From Mycobacterium helveticum (GTDB taxonomy: Bacteria > Actinomycetota > Actinomycetes > Mycobacteriales > Mycobacteriaceae): DNA of 41,358 bases. Position numbers and translations under genes: made by a program. Below are positions 1 to 8,755 of the stretch, piece after piece. Numbering within the stretch: the first letter of the stretch is position 1; the number at the start of each line of letters is the position of its first letter. The stretch lies in contig NZ_VMQU01000041.1 in NCBI RefSeq assembly GCF_007714205.1, positions 1 to 41,358 on the forward strand. Reading direction: 5' to 3'. Below the pieces are notes generated by a model that was not told where the DNA came from, did no database searches, and saw only the letters and a program-made list of their open reading frames with translations.

Positions 1-132
1 CCGGCCCGCATCGTCACCGCGGTGTCAATGCCGCGGTTCCTCCTCGGGCCGCTGCCCGGCCCGCATCGTCACCGCGGTGTCAATGCCGCGGTTCCTCCTC
101 GGGCCGCTGCCCGGCCCGCATCGTCACCGCGG
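1..132. repeat. 55-bp tandem repeat at the 3' end of aftD
   Basis: Bases 1-55 and 56-110 are identical, and a third copy starts at 111 and matches for 22 bases before diverging. The unit contains the last codons of aftD and its stop codon (the functional stop is at 80-82 on the minus strand, and the same TGA recurs at 25-27). It also contains a GAGGAGG run on the minus strand. 55 is not a multiple of 3, so extra copies fall outside the reading frame, downstream of the stop. The array reaches the window edge and may continue. Confidence 0.95.
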
Positions 133-3100
133 ACGCGGCGACCGCGGTGACCGAGATCAGCGCCAGCAGTTGCACATTCGCCGAATGGCCGGCATAGAAG
201 TCGACTGACCGCCACGGATGCCGGGACAGCACGGCTCCGGCCAGGATCAAACCCCCCGCACTCAGTGCAAGCATGACGGCGTCGGAGTTCCGGTCCCGCA
301 GCGCATACCGCAGCGCGAGCACGGCACCGGCCACCACCAGGCCCGCCGCACCGGCGATCGCCGCGCCGGCCGCCAGCACCGCGACGGCGGCCCACCCCCC
401 GGGTGACCATGGCGCCGCGGGCGGGTCGGCGTCGGGACGGCGGCGTCTCCACCAGGCCAGCAGCGCCAGCAGCGGTAGCAGCGCCAGCCCCACCGCCAGG
501 CCCGCCCGATACTGCGCGTCGGAGGCGAAGGTCAACGTGATGGCACCGGGATCGCCCGCGGGCACCACCCAGCCCTGCTGCCACCCGTTGACGGCGACCG
601 GCGTCAGCCGGACCCCGGTGGCGGTGCGCGCCACCCAGCCGGGGTTGATGCTTTCGGGAACGACCAGCACCCGGGACCGCGCGGACGCGGGCGCGCGCAC
701 CTCGCGGTGGTCGGAACTCCACGCTCCGGTCGCCGCGGGCATCGGGGAGCCGGAAGCGGGGGGCAGTGCGCTGGTACCGGCGGCCGCCAGTTGGGCCCCA
801 TCCACCGCGAACGCGGCGCCCGGGCTGATCAGCAGTTCCTGCCGGCCCGCCGGCAGCGCGATCGGGTCGCGCTCGCAGGGCAGCGCCCGCACCGGGTCGC
901 CGTCCAGCAGCGCGCCCGCGGTGGTCCGGATCGAGGTGTGCACGAACCGGCCCGCGACGGCGATGACCGGGCCGTGGCCGCAGTCGACGTCGACCACCCG
1001 GGACCGGTTACGGGCGGCGTCGGCGGGCGCTATCGGCCGGCCGTCGGCGCCCAGGACCGTGATCTCGGCCAGCCCCGGGGGTTTGAGCTGGTCGAATCCC
1101 AGCGCGTTGCGGTCGATGACATCGTGCCAGTGCAGCAGGCTGACGGTGACGGTGTCGGTGACCCGGGGCTGCAGGGCCAGTTCGAAAGACTGGGTCCCGC
1201 CCGCCCCGCCGCTCGCGGTCAGCTCCCGGACCTGCGGGCCGTCGCCCAGGTTGACGGCCACCAGCGTCGGGCGCGCCGGCAGCTCCCAGCGGCTGGGGAC
1301 CAGCCGCAGCCCGGCGACCTCGGTGGGCCGCGGCAGGGTGAGGGTCAGCGTCGGCGGGACCCTGTGTTGCACGACCCGCTGCGGTGCCGTCCACGCGGTG
1401 GCCGGGTCACCGTCGGTGGCCGCATACGCGGAGCCCAGGACATCCACCGTGTCGGAATCGCCTTGTGCCCGCGTGCTATTCGGCTGCGCGATCAGATCGG
1501 CGAGCCTGGGTCCCTGTCGGGGCCGCACCCACACCTTCGGGGTCACCGACGTCGGGTCCGGCACGGCCAGGGTGCGGCTGAAGGTGACCGGCTCCTCGGC
1601 CACCAGCGCCATCGACGCCGCGCAGCGCACGCTGTCCGGAGCCGGGGCGCACCCCGGCCGGCCGAGCAGCTCCGGGCCCAGGTCCCAGCCCGCGACGGCG
1701 GCACCCGGCGGGGGTGCCGGAACCAGCGCGGTGTGCCGCAGGTCGACGGGATGGGCGAATCCCGACGCGTCGTACTGGGTGATCGACAGCTCGGTGATGC
1801 CGAACTGCACGCCCGAGGACCCGTTGTCGGTGCCGGCCGCGGTGATCCGCACCCACGGGGTCTCGCCGTAGGGCAGCGCGGCGGTCAGCGGCTTGCCAGC
1901 CTCGTCGAATCGCAGAGTCGTGCTGCCGGTGGCGGTTTCGACCAGCATGCGGCGCACCTGCGCGCCGACGGCGGTCGGGCTGGGCGTCACCGTGATGACC
2001 GCGTTGGTCACCGGGTGGTCGAAGTCGACCTGCAGCCACTGCCCGACGGCCGCCTGCAATCCGTTGGACACCCAGGCGGTCGCCGGGTCGCCGTCGACCG
2101 CGGCGGCGGGGGAGGTGGCCGCGGCGACGTCGGGCATCGCCGTGGCGTCCGACGACGAACTCGACACGGTGATACGGCCGCCCGTCCAGGCGCCGAACAC
2201 CGTGTCGGCGCCCGGAACCGGGTAGTCGGGCACCCGGTTGAACGTGTGCCGGGCGTCACCGGCCGCCCGGAGGGCCGAGGAGTGCTGGTCCACCCGGCCG
2301 TAGTCGGTCTCGCGGGCCACCGGGGTGTCGGTGACGGTCACCAGCGGCGCCGGCAGACCGGCGCGCCGGGCGTCCGCGGTCATCAGCACCGGACCCAGTG
2401 CCGGCTGCCCCCGCAGCCGCCGGCGCTCGTCGAGGCGCAACAGCACCTCGGGCCCGCCGTCGACCCGGGCCAGCCCGTCGATGTCGGCGAAATAGGGGGC
2501 GCCGGGGTCGTCGGATCCGCCGTTCGGCGATGCGACGCGATAGATCTCCACGGCGGGGTAGCGCGGTCGCAGCCCGCTGTCCGCGACGAAGCCCGCCACG
2601 GCGCCGGGGCCCACCGGCGCGCCGAACTGCGCCACCTTCGTCAGGCGCGGCGACCCTCCGACGGCGCGGTGCACGAGGATGGGGCGCGCCGAGCGCGACG
2701 TGTCGGGATCCAGGTCGTTGCGCAGCACGACGTACGAGATCCCTTGGTGAGCAAGGGTATCGGCGAGGCCGGCCGAGGGGCGACCGGCGGCGAACAGTCG
2801 TTGCACCGAATCCAGCGCCCGGATGGTCTGCGGCGGGGTCAGCGGAATGGAGTCGCGCACCCCCCACGGGCTGCCGCCGAGCACCTGCAACGGCTCGTCA
2901 TGGCTGGTGCCCCACATCTGGGTGGCGAAGGGCGCACCGGGCACCACGAGCACGCGTCCGGGCCGTGGTGTCCCCGTGTTGTGCTCGTCGAGCCAGGCGG
3001 CGGCGTCCTGCCAGTAGCGGGGGATCGCAGTGAACGTGCCCGGCGGCGTGAGCCGGCCGGTCCAGGCCAGCGACGTGCTGACCAGCAGCGCCGTGAAGAC

Positions 3101-4318
3101 CACGATCGCGACCGCGAGCCGCTTGTCGCGTTCCGGGTGGGCGAACACCCGCAGCCACTCAGCCCGCGGCGCGCCGCCCGGCCCCCCACCGGGCAGGGGC
3201 ACCCGGCCCAGCAACTGGGCGAGGCCCAGCACCACCGGGATCCGGACGACCGAGTCCAGCTTGTGCACGTTGCGCAACGGCGCGCCGCCGGCGTCGAGGA
3301 ACGCCTGCACCTGGTGGGCCAGCGGCGATCCCAGGCCCCCGCTGTAGCCCGCGGCCAGCAGCAGCACGCCGACCAACAGCATCGTCACCAGCCGGCCCCG
3401 TGCGGGCATGCCGGGGCGGGCGAGCCCGGCCAGCCCGGCCGCGGCGACCAGGCACGTGCCCAGGATGGCCGCCGACCCCGTCACCAACGGCGCGCCCGCG
3501 GTGGCGGTCGGCGCCACGAACGGGGTCCAGCTGTCGGTGCCGCGCAGGATCTCGGTCAGCGACGACCACTGGGTGGTCACGCCGGAGGATTCGATGAAGT
3601 CCAGGAACGGCGGGCTGATGGCGTGCAGCTTCGCCAGCGCCACCACCCACCACAGCACGGCCAGGGACACCGACAGCAGCCACCAACCGGTGTAGCGCCA
3701 CCACAGTCGGTTGGGCCGGTGGCAGGCCCACCAGATGACCGCGGGCAGGCAGCCGGCCAGCGTCGCGATGGCGTTGACCGCGCCCATCAACGCGACCGCC
3801 AGCCCGGCCTGTCCGCCGAGCGCCCGCACCGACCTGGCCGAAGCCGATCCCGCGCTGCCCCGCAGGGCCAGGATCGTCGGCAGCAGCACCCAGGGCGCCA
3901 GCATCATCGGCAGTGTCTCCGACGAGATCGAACCGAGCGTGGTCAGCACCCGCGGCGACAGCGCGAACGCCGCCGCGGCGACCACCCGGGAGGCCGGGCT
4001 GCCGACGCCGAGCGCCTCGGCGACCCGCAGCAGCCCCCAGAAACCCGCGGCGAGCAGCAGCGCCCACCACAGGCGCTGGGTCACCCAGCCGGGCAGTCCC
4101 AGCAGGTGGCCGGCCAGGAAGAAGGTGCCGTGCGGGAACAGGTAGCCGTAGGCCTGGTTCTGCGCCTGGCCGAACGGGAGGTCGCTGTTCCACAGGCTGG
4201 TCGCGCGGACCAGAAACCGCAGCGGGTTGGCGGTGAGGTCGAGTTTGGTGTCGGGGGAGACCCGGCCGGGGGACTGGGCGAACGTCAGCGCCAGCGCGAT
4301 CGCCCCGACCAGCAGCAA
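80..4318 (-). CDS. aftD: Alpha-(1->3)-arabinofuranosyltransferase AftD
   Basis: Very large (about 1412 aa) integral membrane GT-C glycosyltransferase that adds arabinofuranose branches to arabinogalactan and lipoarabinomannan at the outer face of the plasma membrane, using decaprenyl-phosphoryl-arabinose. The N-terminal third is a multi-TM GT-C core with the conserved DTKLDLTANP stretch near residue 25. The middle is a large extracytoplasmic part containing two discoidin/F5-8C-like modules (DGDPATAW at about 740 and again at about 965), which are probable carbohydrate-binding domains. Four hydrophobic segments and a short charged tail close the protein. Length, order and sequence match M. tuberculosis Rv0236c. 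The start is unclear. The reading frame stays open upstream and encodes APLSRQW, as in the M. tuberculosis N-terminus, but only TTG (4318) or CTG (4333) codons are available, so translation may begin slightly upstream of 4318. The 3' end lies in a 55-bp tandem repeat. Confidence 0.95.
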   Translation of the reverse strand: MLLVGAIALALTFAQSPGRVSPDTKLDLTANPLRFLVRATSLWNSDLPFGQAQNQAYGYLFPHGTFFLAGHLLGLPGWVTQRLWWALLLAAGFWGLLRVAEALGVGSPASRVVAAAAFALSPRVLTTLGSISSETLPMMLAPWVLLPTILALRGSAGSASARSVRALGGQAGLAVALMGAVNAIATLAGCLPAVIWWACHRPNRLWWRYTGWWLLSVSLAVLWWVVALAKLHAISPPFLDFIESSGVTTQWSSLTEILRGTDSWTPFVAPTATAGAPLVTGSAAILGTCLVAAAGLAGLARPGMPARGRLVTMLLVGVLLLAAGYSGGLGSPLAHQVQAFLDAGGAPLRNVHKLDSVVRIPVVLGLAQLLGRVPLPGGGPGGAPRAEWLRVFAHPERDKRLAVAIVVFTALLVSTSLAWTGRLTPPGTFTAIPRYWQDAAAWLDEHNTGTPRPGRVLVVPGAPFATQMWGTSHDEPLQVLGGSPWGVRDSIPLTPPQTIRALDSVQRLFAAGRPSAGLADTLAHQGISYVVLRNDLDPDTSRSARPILVHRAVGGSPRLTKVAQFGAPVGPGAVAGFVADSGLRPRYPAVEIYRVASPNGGSDDPGAPYFADIDGLARVDGGPEVLLRLDERRRLRGQPALGPVLMTADARRAGLPAPLVTVTDTPVARETDYGRVDQHSSALRAAGDARHTFNRVPDYPVPGADTVFGAWTGGRITVSSSSSDATAMPDVAAATSPAAAVDGDPATAWVSNGLQAAVGQWLQVDFDHPVTNAVITVTPSPTAVGAQVRRMLVETATGSTTLRFDEAGKPLTAALPYGETPWVRITAAGTDNGSSGVQFGITELSITQYDASGFAHPVDLRHTALVPAPPPGAAVAGWDLGPELLGRPGCAPAPDSVRCAASMALVAEEPVTFSRTLAVPDPTSVTPKVWVRPRQGPRLADLIAQPNSTRAQGDSDTVDVLGSAYAATDGDPATAWTAPQRVVQHRVPPTLTLTLPRPTEVAGLRLVPSRWELPARPTLVAVNLGDGPQVRELTASGGAGGTQSFELALQPRVTDTVTVSLLHWHDVIDRNALGFDQLKPPGLAEITVLGADGRPIAPADAARNRSRVVDVDCGHGPVIAVAGRFVHTSIRTTAGALLDGDPVRALPCERDPIALPAGRQELLISPGAAFAVDGAQLAAAGTSALPPASGSPMPAATGAWSSDHREVRAPASARSRVLVVPESINPGWVARTATGVRLTPVAVNGWQQGWVVPAGDPGAITLTFASDAQYRAGLAVGLALLPLLALLAWWRRRRPDADPPAAPWSPGGWAAVAVLAAGAAIAGAAGLVVAGAVLALRYALRDRNSDAVMLALSAGGLILAGAVLSRHPWRSVDFYAGHSANVQLLALISVTAVAASAVTMRAGQRPEEEPRH

Positions 4319-4397
4319 CCATTGCCGAGACAGCGGGGCGGCCGGCGGGGACGAGGCCGGCGCGCCGGCCCGGGCACACGCGGATGCCCGCGCCGGG

Positions 4398-4571
4398 CTA
4401 GCTACGGTTGCCGTACTCGACCCGGTTGAGCACTGACGACTGCGGATCGCCCCCGGGAAGTGGCGGCTTCGTGTCCTGCTGCACCATCAGCGTGACCCCG
4501 AAAGTCGCTGCTGCGCCCAGCAACAGGCCGACCACCACGCTGGCGGCGGCGGGCGCAACGATCCGGTTCAT
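4398..4571 (-). CDS. Small single-pass membrane/secreted protein (Rv0236A-like, DUF2613)
   Basis: 57-aa protein beginning MNRIVAPAAASVVVGLLLG. It has one hydrophobic N-terminal segment (about residues 6-28) followed by a short polar tail that ends NRVEYGNRS. This start is chosen because an AGGAG sequence sits a few bases upstream of the ATG at 4571 and because the protein then has the same length as Rv0236A of M. tuberculosis. The open frame runs upstream to 4616 but without a ribosome-binding site. The gene lies immediately upstream of aftD on the same strand (about 80 bp) and is probably co-transcribed with it. The conserved pairing suggests a role in AftD function or membrane placement, but no function is established. 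Confidence 0.88.
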   Translation of the reverse strand: MNRIVAPAAASVVVGLLLGAAATFGVTLMVQQDTKPPLPGGDPQSSVLNRVEYGNRS

Positions 4572-4727
4572 CCGGGTTCTCCTCAGGCTCCTCGGGGTGA
4601 ACAGACGTAGCGCCAACCTAGCAGACGGGCGACCGGCGCCGGACGGCGCCGATCGAGATGCGCGCCGGGTGAAACGTCACCCGGCGGGTCCCCGCGCCCG
4701 GGGGCCCGGACCGGGCCGTGACACCAT

Positions 4728-5894
4728 GTGCCGATGCCTTTTCCGCGCACCCGGGCCGTGCTGGCCACCGCAACGTTGGTCGTGGCGGGCGCGTTCGTGG
4801 CGGGCTGCGGCCACCACGCCGCGCGGCCGCCGGCCGCCTCCTCGGGCGCGGCGGCCAAGCCGTCCCCCGCTCCCGCGCCGGTCTGTGGCGACCCTACGGT
4901 CCAGCTGTCGACGCGCGACAAGCTGGCGCAGCTGGTGATGGTGGGGGTGAAAAACGCCGACGACGCCCGGGCCGTCGTCGACGGCTACCACGTCGGCGGA
5001 ATCTTCATCGGCAGCTGGACGGACCTGTCGATCTTCCGGGGGCCCCTGGCCGACATCGCCGCGCACGCGGGTCCGCTGCCGCTCGCGGTCAGCGTCGACG
5101 AAGAGGGCGGCCGGGTGTCCCGCTTGAAGTCGCTGATCGGGTCCGCGCCCGCACCCCGGGTGCTGGCGAGAACGCAGACCGTCGACCAGGTGCACGACCT
5201 GGCGGCCGAGCGCGGCAAGAAGATGCGCGACCTCGGCATCACTGTCGACTTCGCCCCGGTGGCCGACGTCACCGACGCCCCCGACGACTCCGTGATCGGC
5301 GACCGCTCGTTCGGCAGCGACCCCGCCACCGTCACCGCCTACGCCGGCGCGTACGCGCAGGGGCTGCGCGACGCCGGGCTGCTCCCGGTGCTCAAGCATT
5401 TCCCCGGGCACGGGCACGGCTCCGGCGACTCGCATTCCGGTGGGGTGGTGACGCCGCCGCTGAGCGAACTGCGAGGCGACGACCTCGTTCCCTACCGGAC
5501 GTTGGTGAAGGCGGCCCCGGTCGCGGTGATGATGGGACACCTGCAGGTCCCCGGACTGACCGACGGCGCCCCGGCCAGTCTCAGCAGGCCGGCGGTGCAG
5601 TTGCTGCGCGACGGCACCGGCTATGGCGGCCCGCCGTTCACCGGCCCGGTTTTCAGCGACGACCTGTCGAGCATGGCCGCGATCTCCGATCGGTACGGCG
5701 TTGCCGAAGCGGTCCTGCGCAGCCTGCAGGCCGGGACCGACGTCGCGCTGTGGGTCACCACCGCGGAGGTTCCCGCGGTGCTCGACCGGCTGGACAAGGC
5801 GGTCGCCGCCGGCGAACTGTCGATGCCGGCGGTCGACGACTCGGTGGTGCGCGTCGCGACGATGAAGGGCCGCAACCGGGCGTGCGGGCGCTGA
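4728..5894 (+). CDS. lpqI: Lipoprotein LpqI, GH3 beta-N-acetylglucosaminidase (NagZ type)
   Basis: 388-aa exported lipoprotein. The signal peptide ends in the lipobox VAGC with the lipidated cysteine at about residue 27. A low-complexity Ala/Pro linker follows, then a single glycoside hydrolase family 3 domain. The NagZ signature KHFPGHGHGSGDSHSGG lies at about 223-239 and supplies the mobile Asp/His dyad. SDDLSSM at about 309-315 contains the aspartate nucleophile. The family removes N-acetylglucosamine from muropeptides, and LpqI is implicated in peptidoglycan recycling in mycobacteria. The frame starts with GTG (4728), and an ATG two codons later (4734) is equally possible. No clear Shine-Dalgarno sequence is visible. 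It is divergent from the aftD pair, with about 155 bp of shared promoter region, and followed 58 bp later by a TetR gene on the same strand. Confidence 0.95.
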   Translation: MPMPFPRTRAVLATATLVVAGAFVAGCGHHAARPPAASSGAAAKPSPAPAPVCGDPTVQLSTRDKLAQLVMVGVKNADDARAVVDGYHVGGIFIGSWTDLSIFRGPLADIAAHAGPLPLAVSVDEEGGRVSRLKSLIGSAPAPRVLARTQTVDQVHDLAAERGKKMRDLGITVDFAPVADVTDAPDDSVIGDRSFGSDPATVTAYAGAYAQGLRDAGLLPVLKHFPGHGHGSGDSHSGGVVTPPLSELRGDDLVPYRTLVKAAPVAVMMGHLQVPGLTDGAPASLSRPAVQLLRDGTGYGGPPFTGPVFSDDLSSMAAISDRYGVAEAVLRSLQAGTDVALWVTTAEVPAVLDRLDKAVAAGELSMPAVDDSVVRVATMKGRNRACGR

Positions 5895-5952
5895 AGCCCA
5901 AGCAGGGTCGTTATTCTTGTCTGGAGACAGTGGGGCTGGAAAGGCGCAACGG

Positions 5953-6603
5953 ATGGCAGGTGGTACCAAGCGGCTGCCCCGTGCCGTGCGCGAGCAGCAG
6001 ATGCTCGACGCCGCGGTGCAGATGTTCTCGGTCAACGGGTACCACGAGACCTCGATGGACGTCATCGCCGCCGAGGCGCAGATCTCCAAGCCGATGCTCT
6101 ACCTGTACTACGGCTCCAAAGAAGACCTGTTCGGCGCCTGCCTGAACCGCGAACTGGGCCGGTTCATCGATGCGGTGCGCGCCGACATCGACTTCACGCA
6201 CGGTCCCCGGGACCTGCTGGGCAACACCATCGTGTCGTTCCTGCGCTACATCGACACCAACCGGGCGTCGTGGATCGTGATGTACACCCAGGCCAGCAGC
6301 TCGCAGGCGTTCGCCCACATGGTGCGCGAGGGCCGCGAGCAGATCATCGAGATGGTGGCGGGGCTGGTGCGTGCCGGCAGCCGTACCCCGAGGTCGGAGA
6401 TCGAGAACCAGATGATGGCCGTGGCGCTGGTGGGCGCGGGTGAGGCGATGGCCACCCGGCTTTCCACCGGCGACATCGACGTCGACGAGGCGGCCGAGCT
6501 GATGATCGACCTGTTCTGGCACGGTCTGCGTGGCGCCCCGGAGGATCGCGAGCCCGCGACGGCGCTGCGCGGCGACGGCGGTCCGGGCACGCTGTCCGGG
6601 TAG
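5953..6603 (+). CDS. TetR-family transcriptional regulator (Rv0238-like)
   Basis: 216-aa one-component regulator. The N-terminal helix-turn-helix covers about residues 10-57 (LDAAVQMFSVNGYHETSMD, then IAAEAQISKPMLYLYYGSKEDLF), the classic TetR layout in which YYGSKEDLF caps the DNA-binding domain. The remaining all-helical part is the ligand/dimerisation domain, and its effector is unknown. The ATG at 5953 matches the start of Rv0238 (MAGGTKRLPRAVREQQ); an earlier in-frame codon at 5917 adds an unconserved extension. The stop is followed 11 bases later by the ClC channel gene, so the two are likely co-transcribed. The regulator could control the channel, lpqI or both. Confidence 0.93.
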   Translation: MAGGTKRLPRAVREQQMLDAAVQMFSVNGYHETSMDVIAAEAQISKPMLYLYYGSKEDLFGACLNRELGRFIDAVRADIDFTHGPRDLLGNTIVSFLRYIDTNRASWIVMYTQASSSQAFAHMVREGREQIIEMVAGLVRAGSRTPRSEIENQMMAVALVGAGEAMATRLSTGDIDVDEAAELMIDLFWHGLRGAPEDREPATALRGDGGPGTLSG

Positions 6604-6614
6604 TCCCTGGCTTC

Positions 6615-7868
6615 GTGCGCCGCAACCTGGACTTCTTCTGCGCCGTGATCGCCGTCGGCTTGCTGGCCGGGGTCGCCGGGTTGACGACGTCGGCGGTGCT
6701 GCGCTTCGTCGAGCACGTGACGTACCACTACACCTTCGGCACGCTGCTCGCCGGGATCACCGGCAGCAGCCCGGTGCGTCGCGCGCTCGGGCCGATGGTC
6801 GGCGCTGCGCTGGCGGCGATCGGCTGGTGGATCCTGCGGCGCACGACGGAGGTGCCAGAGCTCGCGCAGACCGTCGCCCGCCGGGATCGGGTACCGCGCC
6901 TGACCTGGAGCATCGACGCCCTGCTGCAGGTCGTGCTGGTCGGGTCCGGGGCGTCCCTCGGCCGGGAGGGCGCCCCGCGCCAGTTCGCGGCCGCACTCGG
7001 CGACGTGGCCATGGGTTGGCTCAGGCGGCTGTCCCCGGGTGACCGGCAGATCCTGCTGGCGTGTGCGGCCGGCGCCGGGCTCGGCGCGGTCTACGCCGTT
7101 CCGCTGGCCGGTGCGCTGTTCTCGGTGCGCATCATTCTGCGCACCTGGCGGTTGCGGGCGGTGGGGGCGGCGCTGGTCACCTCCAGCCTCGCCGTCGCGG
7201 TCGGTTCGCTCATCACCAAGGACAAACCCGTGCTGGACTGGCCCAGCCTGGGTCTGTCCCCCGTGCTGACCGGGCAAGCGCTGCTGCTGGCCCCGGTGGC
7301 GCTCGCGGTGGGGTTGGCGTTCGACCGGCTGATGGCCGCGGCACGGCCGCCGCGCCCGATGCGGACCTGGGTGCTGGTCCCCGCGCTCGGGACCGCCGGG
7401 CTGGTGATGGGCGTCTGCTCGCACTGGTGGCCAGACCTGCCCGGCAACGGGCGCAGCATCCTGACCGTCAGCCTGGCCAGCGGCATGACGCTGTCGGCGG
7501 CGGCGGTGATCCTGGTCCTCAAACCGCTGTTGACCGCGCTGTTCCTGCGCGCCGGCGGTGCCGGCGGCATGTTGACGCCGTCGCTGGCCACCGGTGCGGC
7601 GGCCGGTTCGCTGATGGCGCTGATCGCCGACTGGGCGGTCGGGACGCATCTGCACATGCCGACGGTCTCGCTCGCCGGTGCCGCGGGGGTGCTCGCGGTC
7701 ACCCAGGGGTCGCCGCTGTGGGCTGCGGTGTTCGTCTGGGAGCTGGCCGAGCCCCCGCTGTGGCTGTTTCTGGTCTTCCTGGTCACCGCGGTCGGCGCGC
7801 ACCTGCTCAAAGCCGTCGTGCCCGTTCGCGATACGCCGCCCCCGACGCCGTACCCGCGCACCCGCTGA
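6615..7868 (+). CDS. ClC-family chloride channel/antiporter
   Basis: 417-aa polytopic membrane protein with about ten hydrophobic segments. ClC hallmarks are visible: GSGASLGREGAP at about 112-123 contains the GREG(P) selectivity-filter motif with the gating glutamate, and GGMLTPSLATG at about 317-327 corresponds to the GxFxP filter motif. The length fits a bacterial ClC without CBS domains. The family carries chloride, sometimes fluoride or other anions, as a channel or a proton-coupled antiporter; which type this is cannot be read safely from sequence. The start is GTG at 6615, 11 bases after the TetR gene. In M. tuberculosis this position, between Rv0238 and htdX, is occupied by the vapBC24 toxin-antitoxin pair, so this is a lineage-specific replacement. 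Confidence 0.88.
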   Translation: MRRNLDFFCAVIAVGLLAGVAGLTTSAVLRFVEHVTYHYTFGTLLAGITGSSPVRRALGPMVGAALAAIGWWILRRTTEVPELAQTVARRDRVPRLTWSIDALLQVVLVGSGASLGREGAPRQFAAALGDVAMGWLRRLSPGDRQILLACAAGAGLGAVYAVPLAGALFSVRIILRTWRLRAVGAALVTSSLAVAVGSLITKDKPVLDWPSLGLSPVLTGQALLLAPVALAVGLAFDRLMAAARPPRPMRTWVLVPALGTAGLVMGVCSHWWPDLPGNGRSILTVSLASGMTLSAAAVILVLKPLLTALFLRAGGAGGMLTPSLATGAAAGSLMALIADWAVGTHLHMPTVSLAGAAGVLAVTQGSPLWAAVFVWELAEPPLWLFLVFLVTAVGAHLLKAVVPVRDTPPPTPYPRTR

Positions 7869-7881
7869 ATCCGGAAACCGT

Positions 7882-8733
7882 TCAGAGCGCGCGGACGGTG
7901 CCCGTGAGGTACGGGTACTTCTTGGCGACGTTGCGCAGCGCCAGGTCCCAGCCCGCGGCGTTCGTGTCGCATTCCCGGACGTACAAACCCGCGGTGGCGG
8001 GCAGCACCAGCGGCTTGCCGAAGCGCACCGAGTACCCTACCGCGTCGGGCAGGCGGGCCTCGATGTTCGCCAATACCGCTGCGGCGCTGAACATCCCGTG
8101 CGCGATGACCGTCGGGAACCCGAACATCTTGGCGGCGATCGGGTTGGTGTGGATCGGGTTGTGGTCGCCCGCGACGGCGGCGTACCGGCGGATCTGTGCG
8201 GGCGTGACCCGCAGCAGCGCGCTGGGCGGGGGCAGCTTCGGCGGCTTCTGCGGCGGCGGTTTCGGTTCGTCCGACAGGCTCGTGCGCTGCTGGTGCAGGA
8301 ACGTCGTCACCTGATGCCACGCGTCCTCGTTGCCGACGCTGACGTCCGTCACCAGGTCGACCAGCAGTCCCTTGCGGTGTTCGCGCAGGTTCTCCGCGCG
8401 CACGCGCACGCCGACCGAGTCGGTGACCGCGATGGGCCGGTACGCGGTGATGTGGTTCTCGGTGTGCACCGCTCCCAGCGCCGCGAAGGGGAAGTCGAAG
8501 CCGGTCACCAGCGACATCACCACGGGGAAGGTCAACGCGAACGGGTAGGTCAGCGGCACGTGGTTGCCGTAGCGCAGCCCGGTGAGCGCCGCGTACTCGG
8601 CCACATTGGTGTGGTCGATGCGCAGTTCGTCGACGTTGACCGTGCGGGTGGGCAGTTGGTCCGAACGGGCCACCAGGGGCAGGGCCCCGGCCGCTGCGCG
8701 CAGCATGTTCAGCATGCCGCTCGGCTGATTCAT
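7882..8733 (-). CDS. htdX: 3-hydroxyacyl-thioester dehydratase HtdX (MaoC-like)
   Basis: 283-aa double hot-dog protein. The N-terminal half is a degenerate MaoC-like fold. A proline-rich linker (about 157-170) joins it to the catalytic hot dog, which carries the hydratase-2 motif AGDHNPIH with Asp190 and His195. The family reversibly hydrates trans-2-enoyl thioesters to (R)-3-hydroxyacyl thioesters, in fatty-acid elongation or beta-oxidation. The ATG at 8733 has a GGGAGGACACG leader. It lies 22 bases downstream of fabG4 in the same operon, as in M. tuberculosis Rv0241c-Rv0242c, so the enzyme probably works with the FabG4 ketoreductase on the same acyl chain. It ends 13 bases from the convergent ClC gene. 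Confidence 0.95.
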   Translation of the reverse strand: MNQPSGMLNMLRAAAGALPLVARSDQLPTRTVNVDELRIDHTNVAEYAALTGLRYGNHVPLTYPFALTFPVVMSLVTGFDFPFAALGAVHTENHITAYRPIAVTDSVGVRVRAENLREHRKGLLVDLVTDVSVGNEDAWHQVTTFLHQQRTSLSDEPKPPPQKPPKLPPPSALLRVTPAQIRRYAAVAGDHNPIHTNPIAAKMFGFPTVIAHGMFSAAAVLANIEARLPDAVGYSVRFGKPLVLPATAGLYVRECDTNAAGWDLALRNVAKKYPYLTGTVRAL

Positions 8734-8755
8734 CGTGTCCTCCCGGGAGTCCTGG

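Noticed and set aside
707..4429. 1240-aa plus-strand open frame opposite aftD
   Set aside because: It is antisense to a well-recognised gene, has Arg/Gly/Gln-rich low-complexity translation, and arises from high GC at third codon positions.
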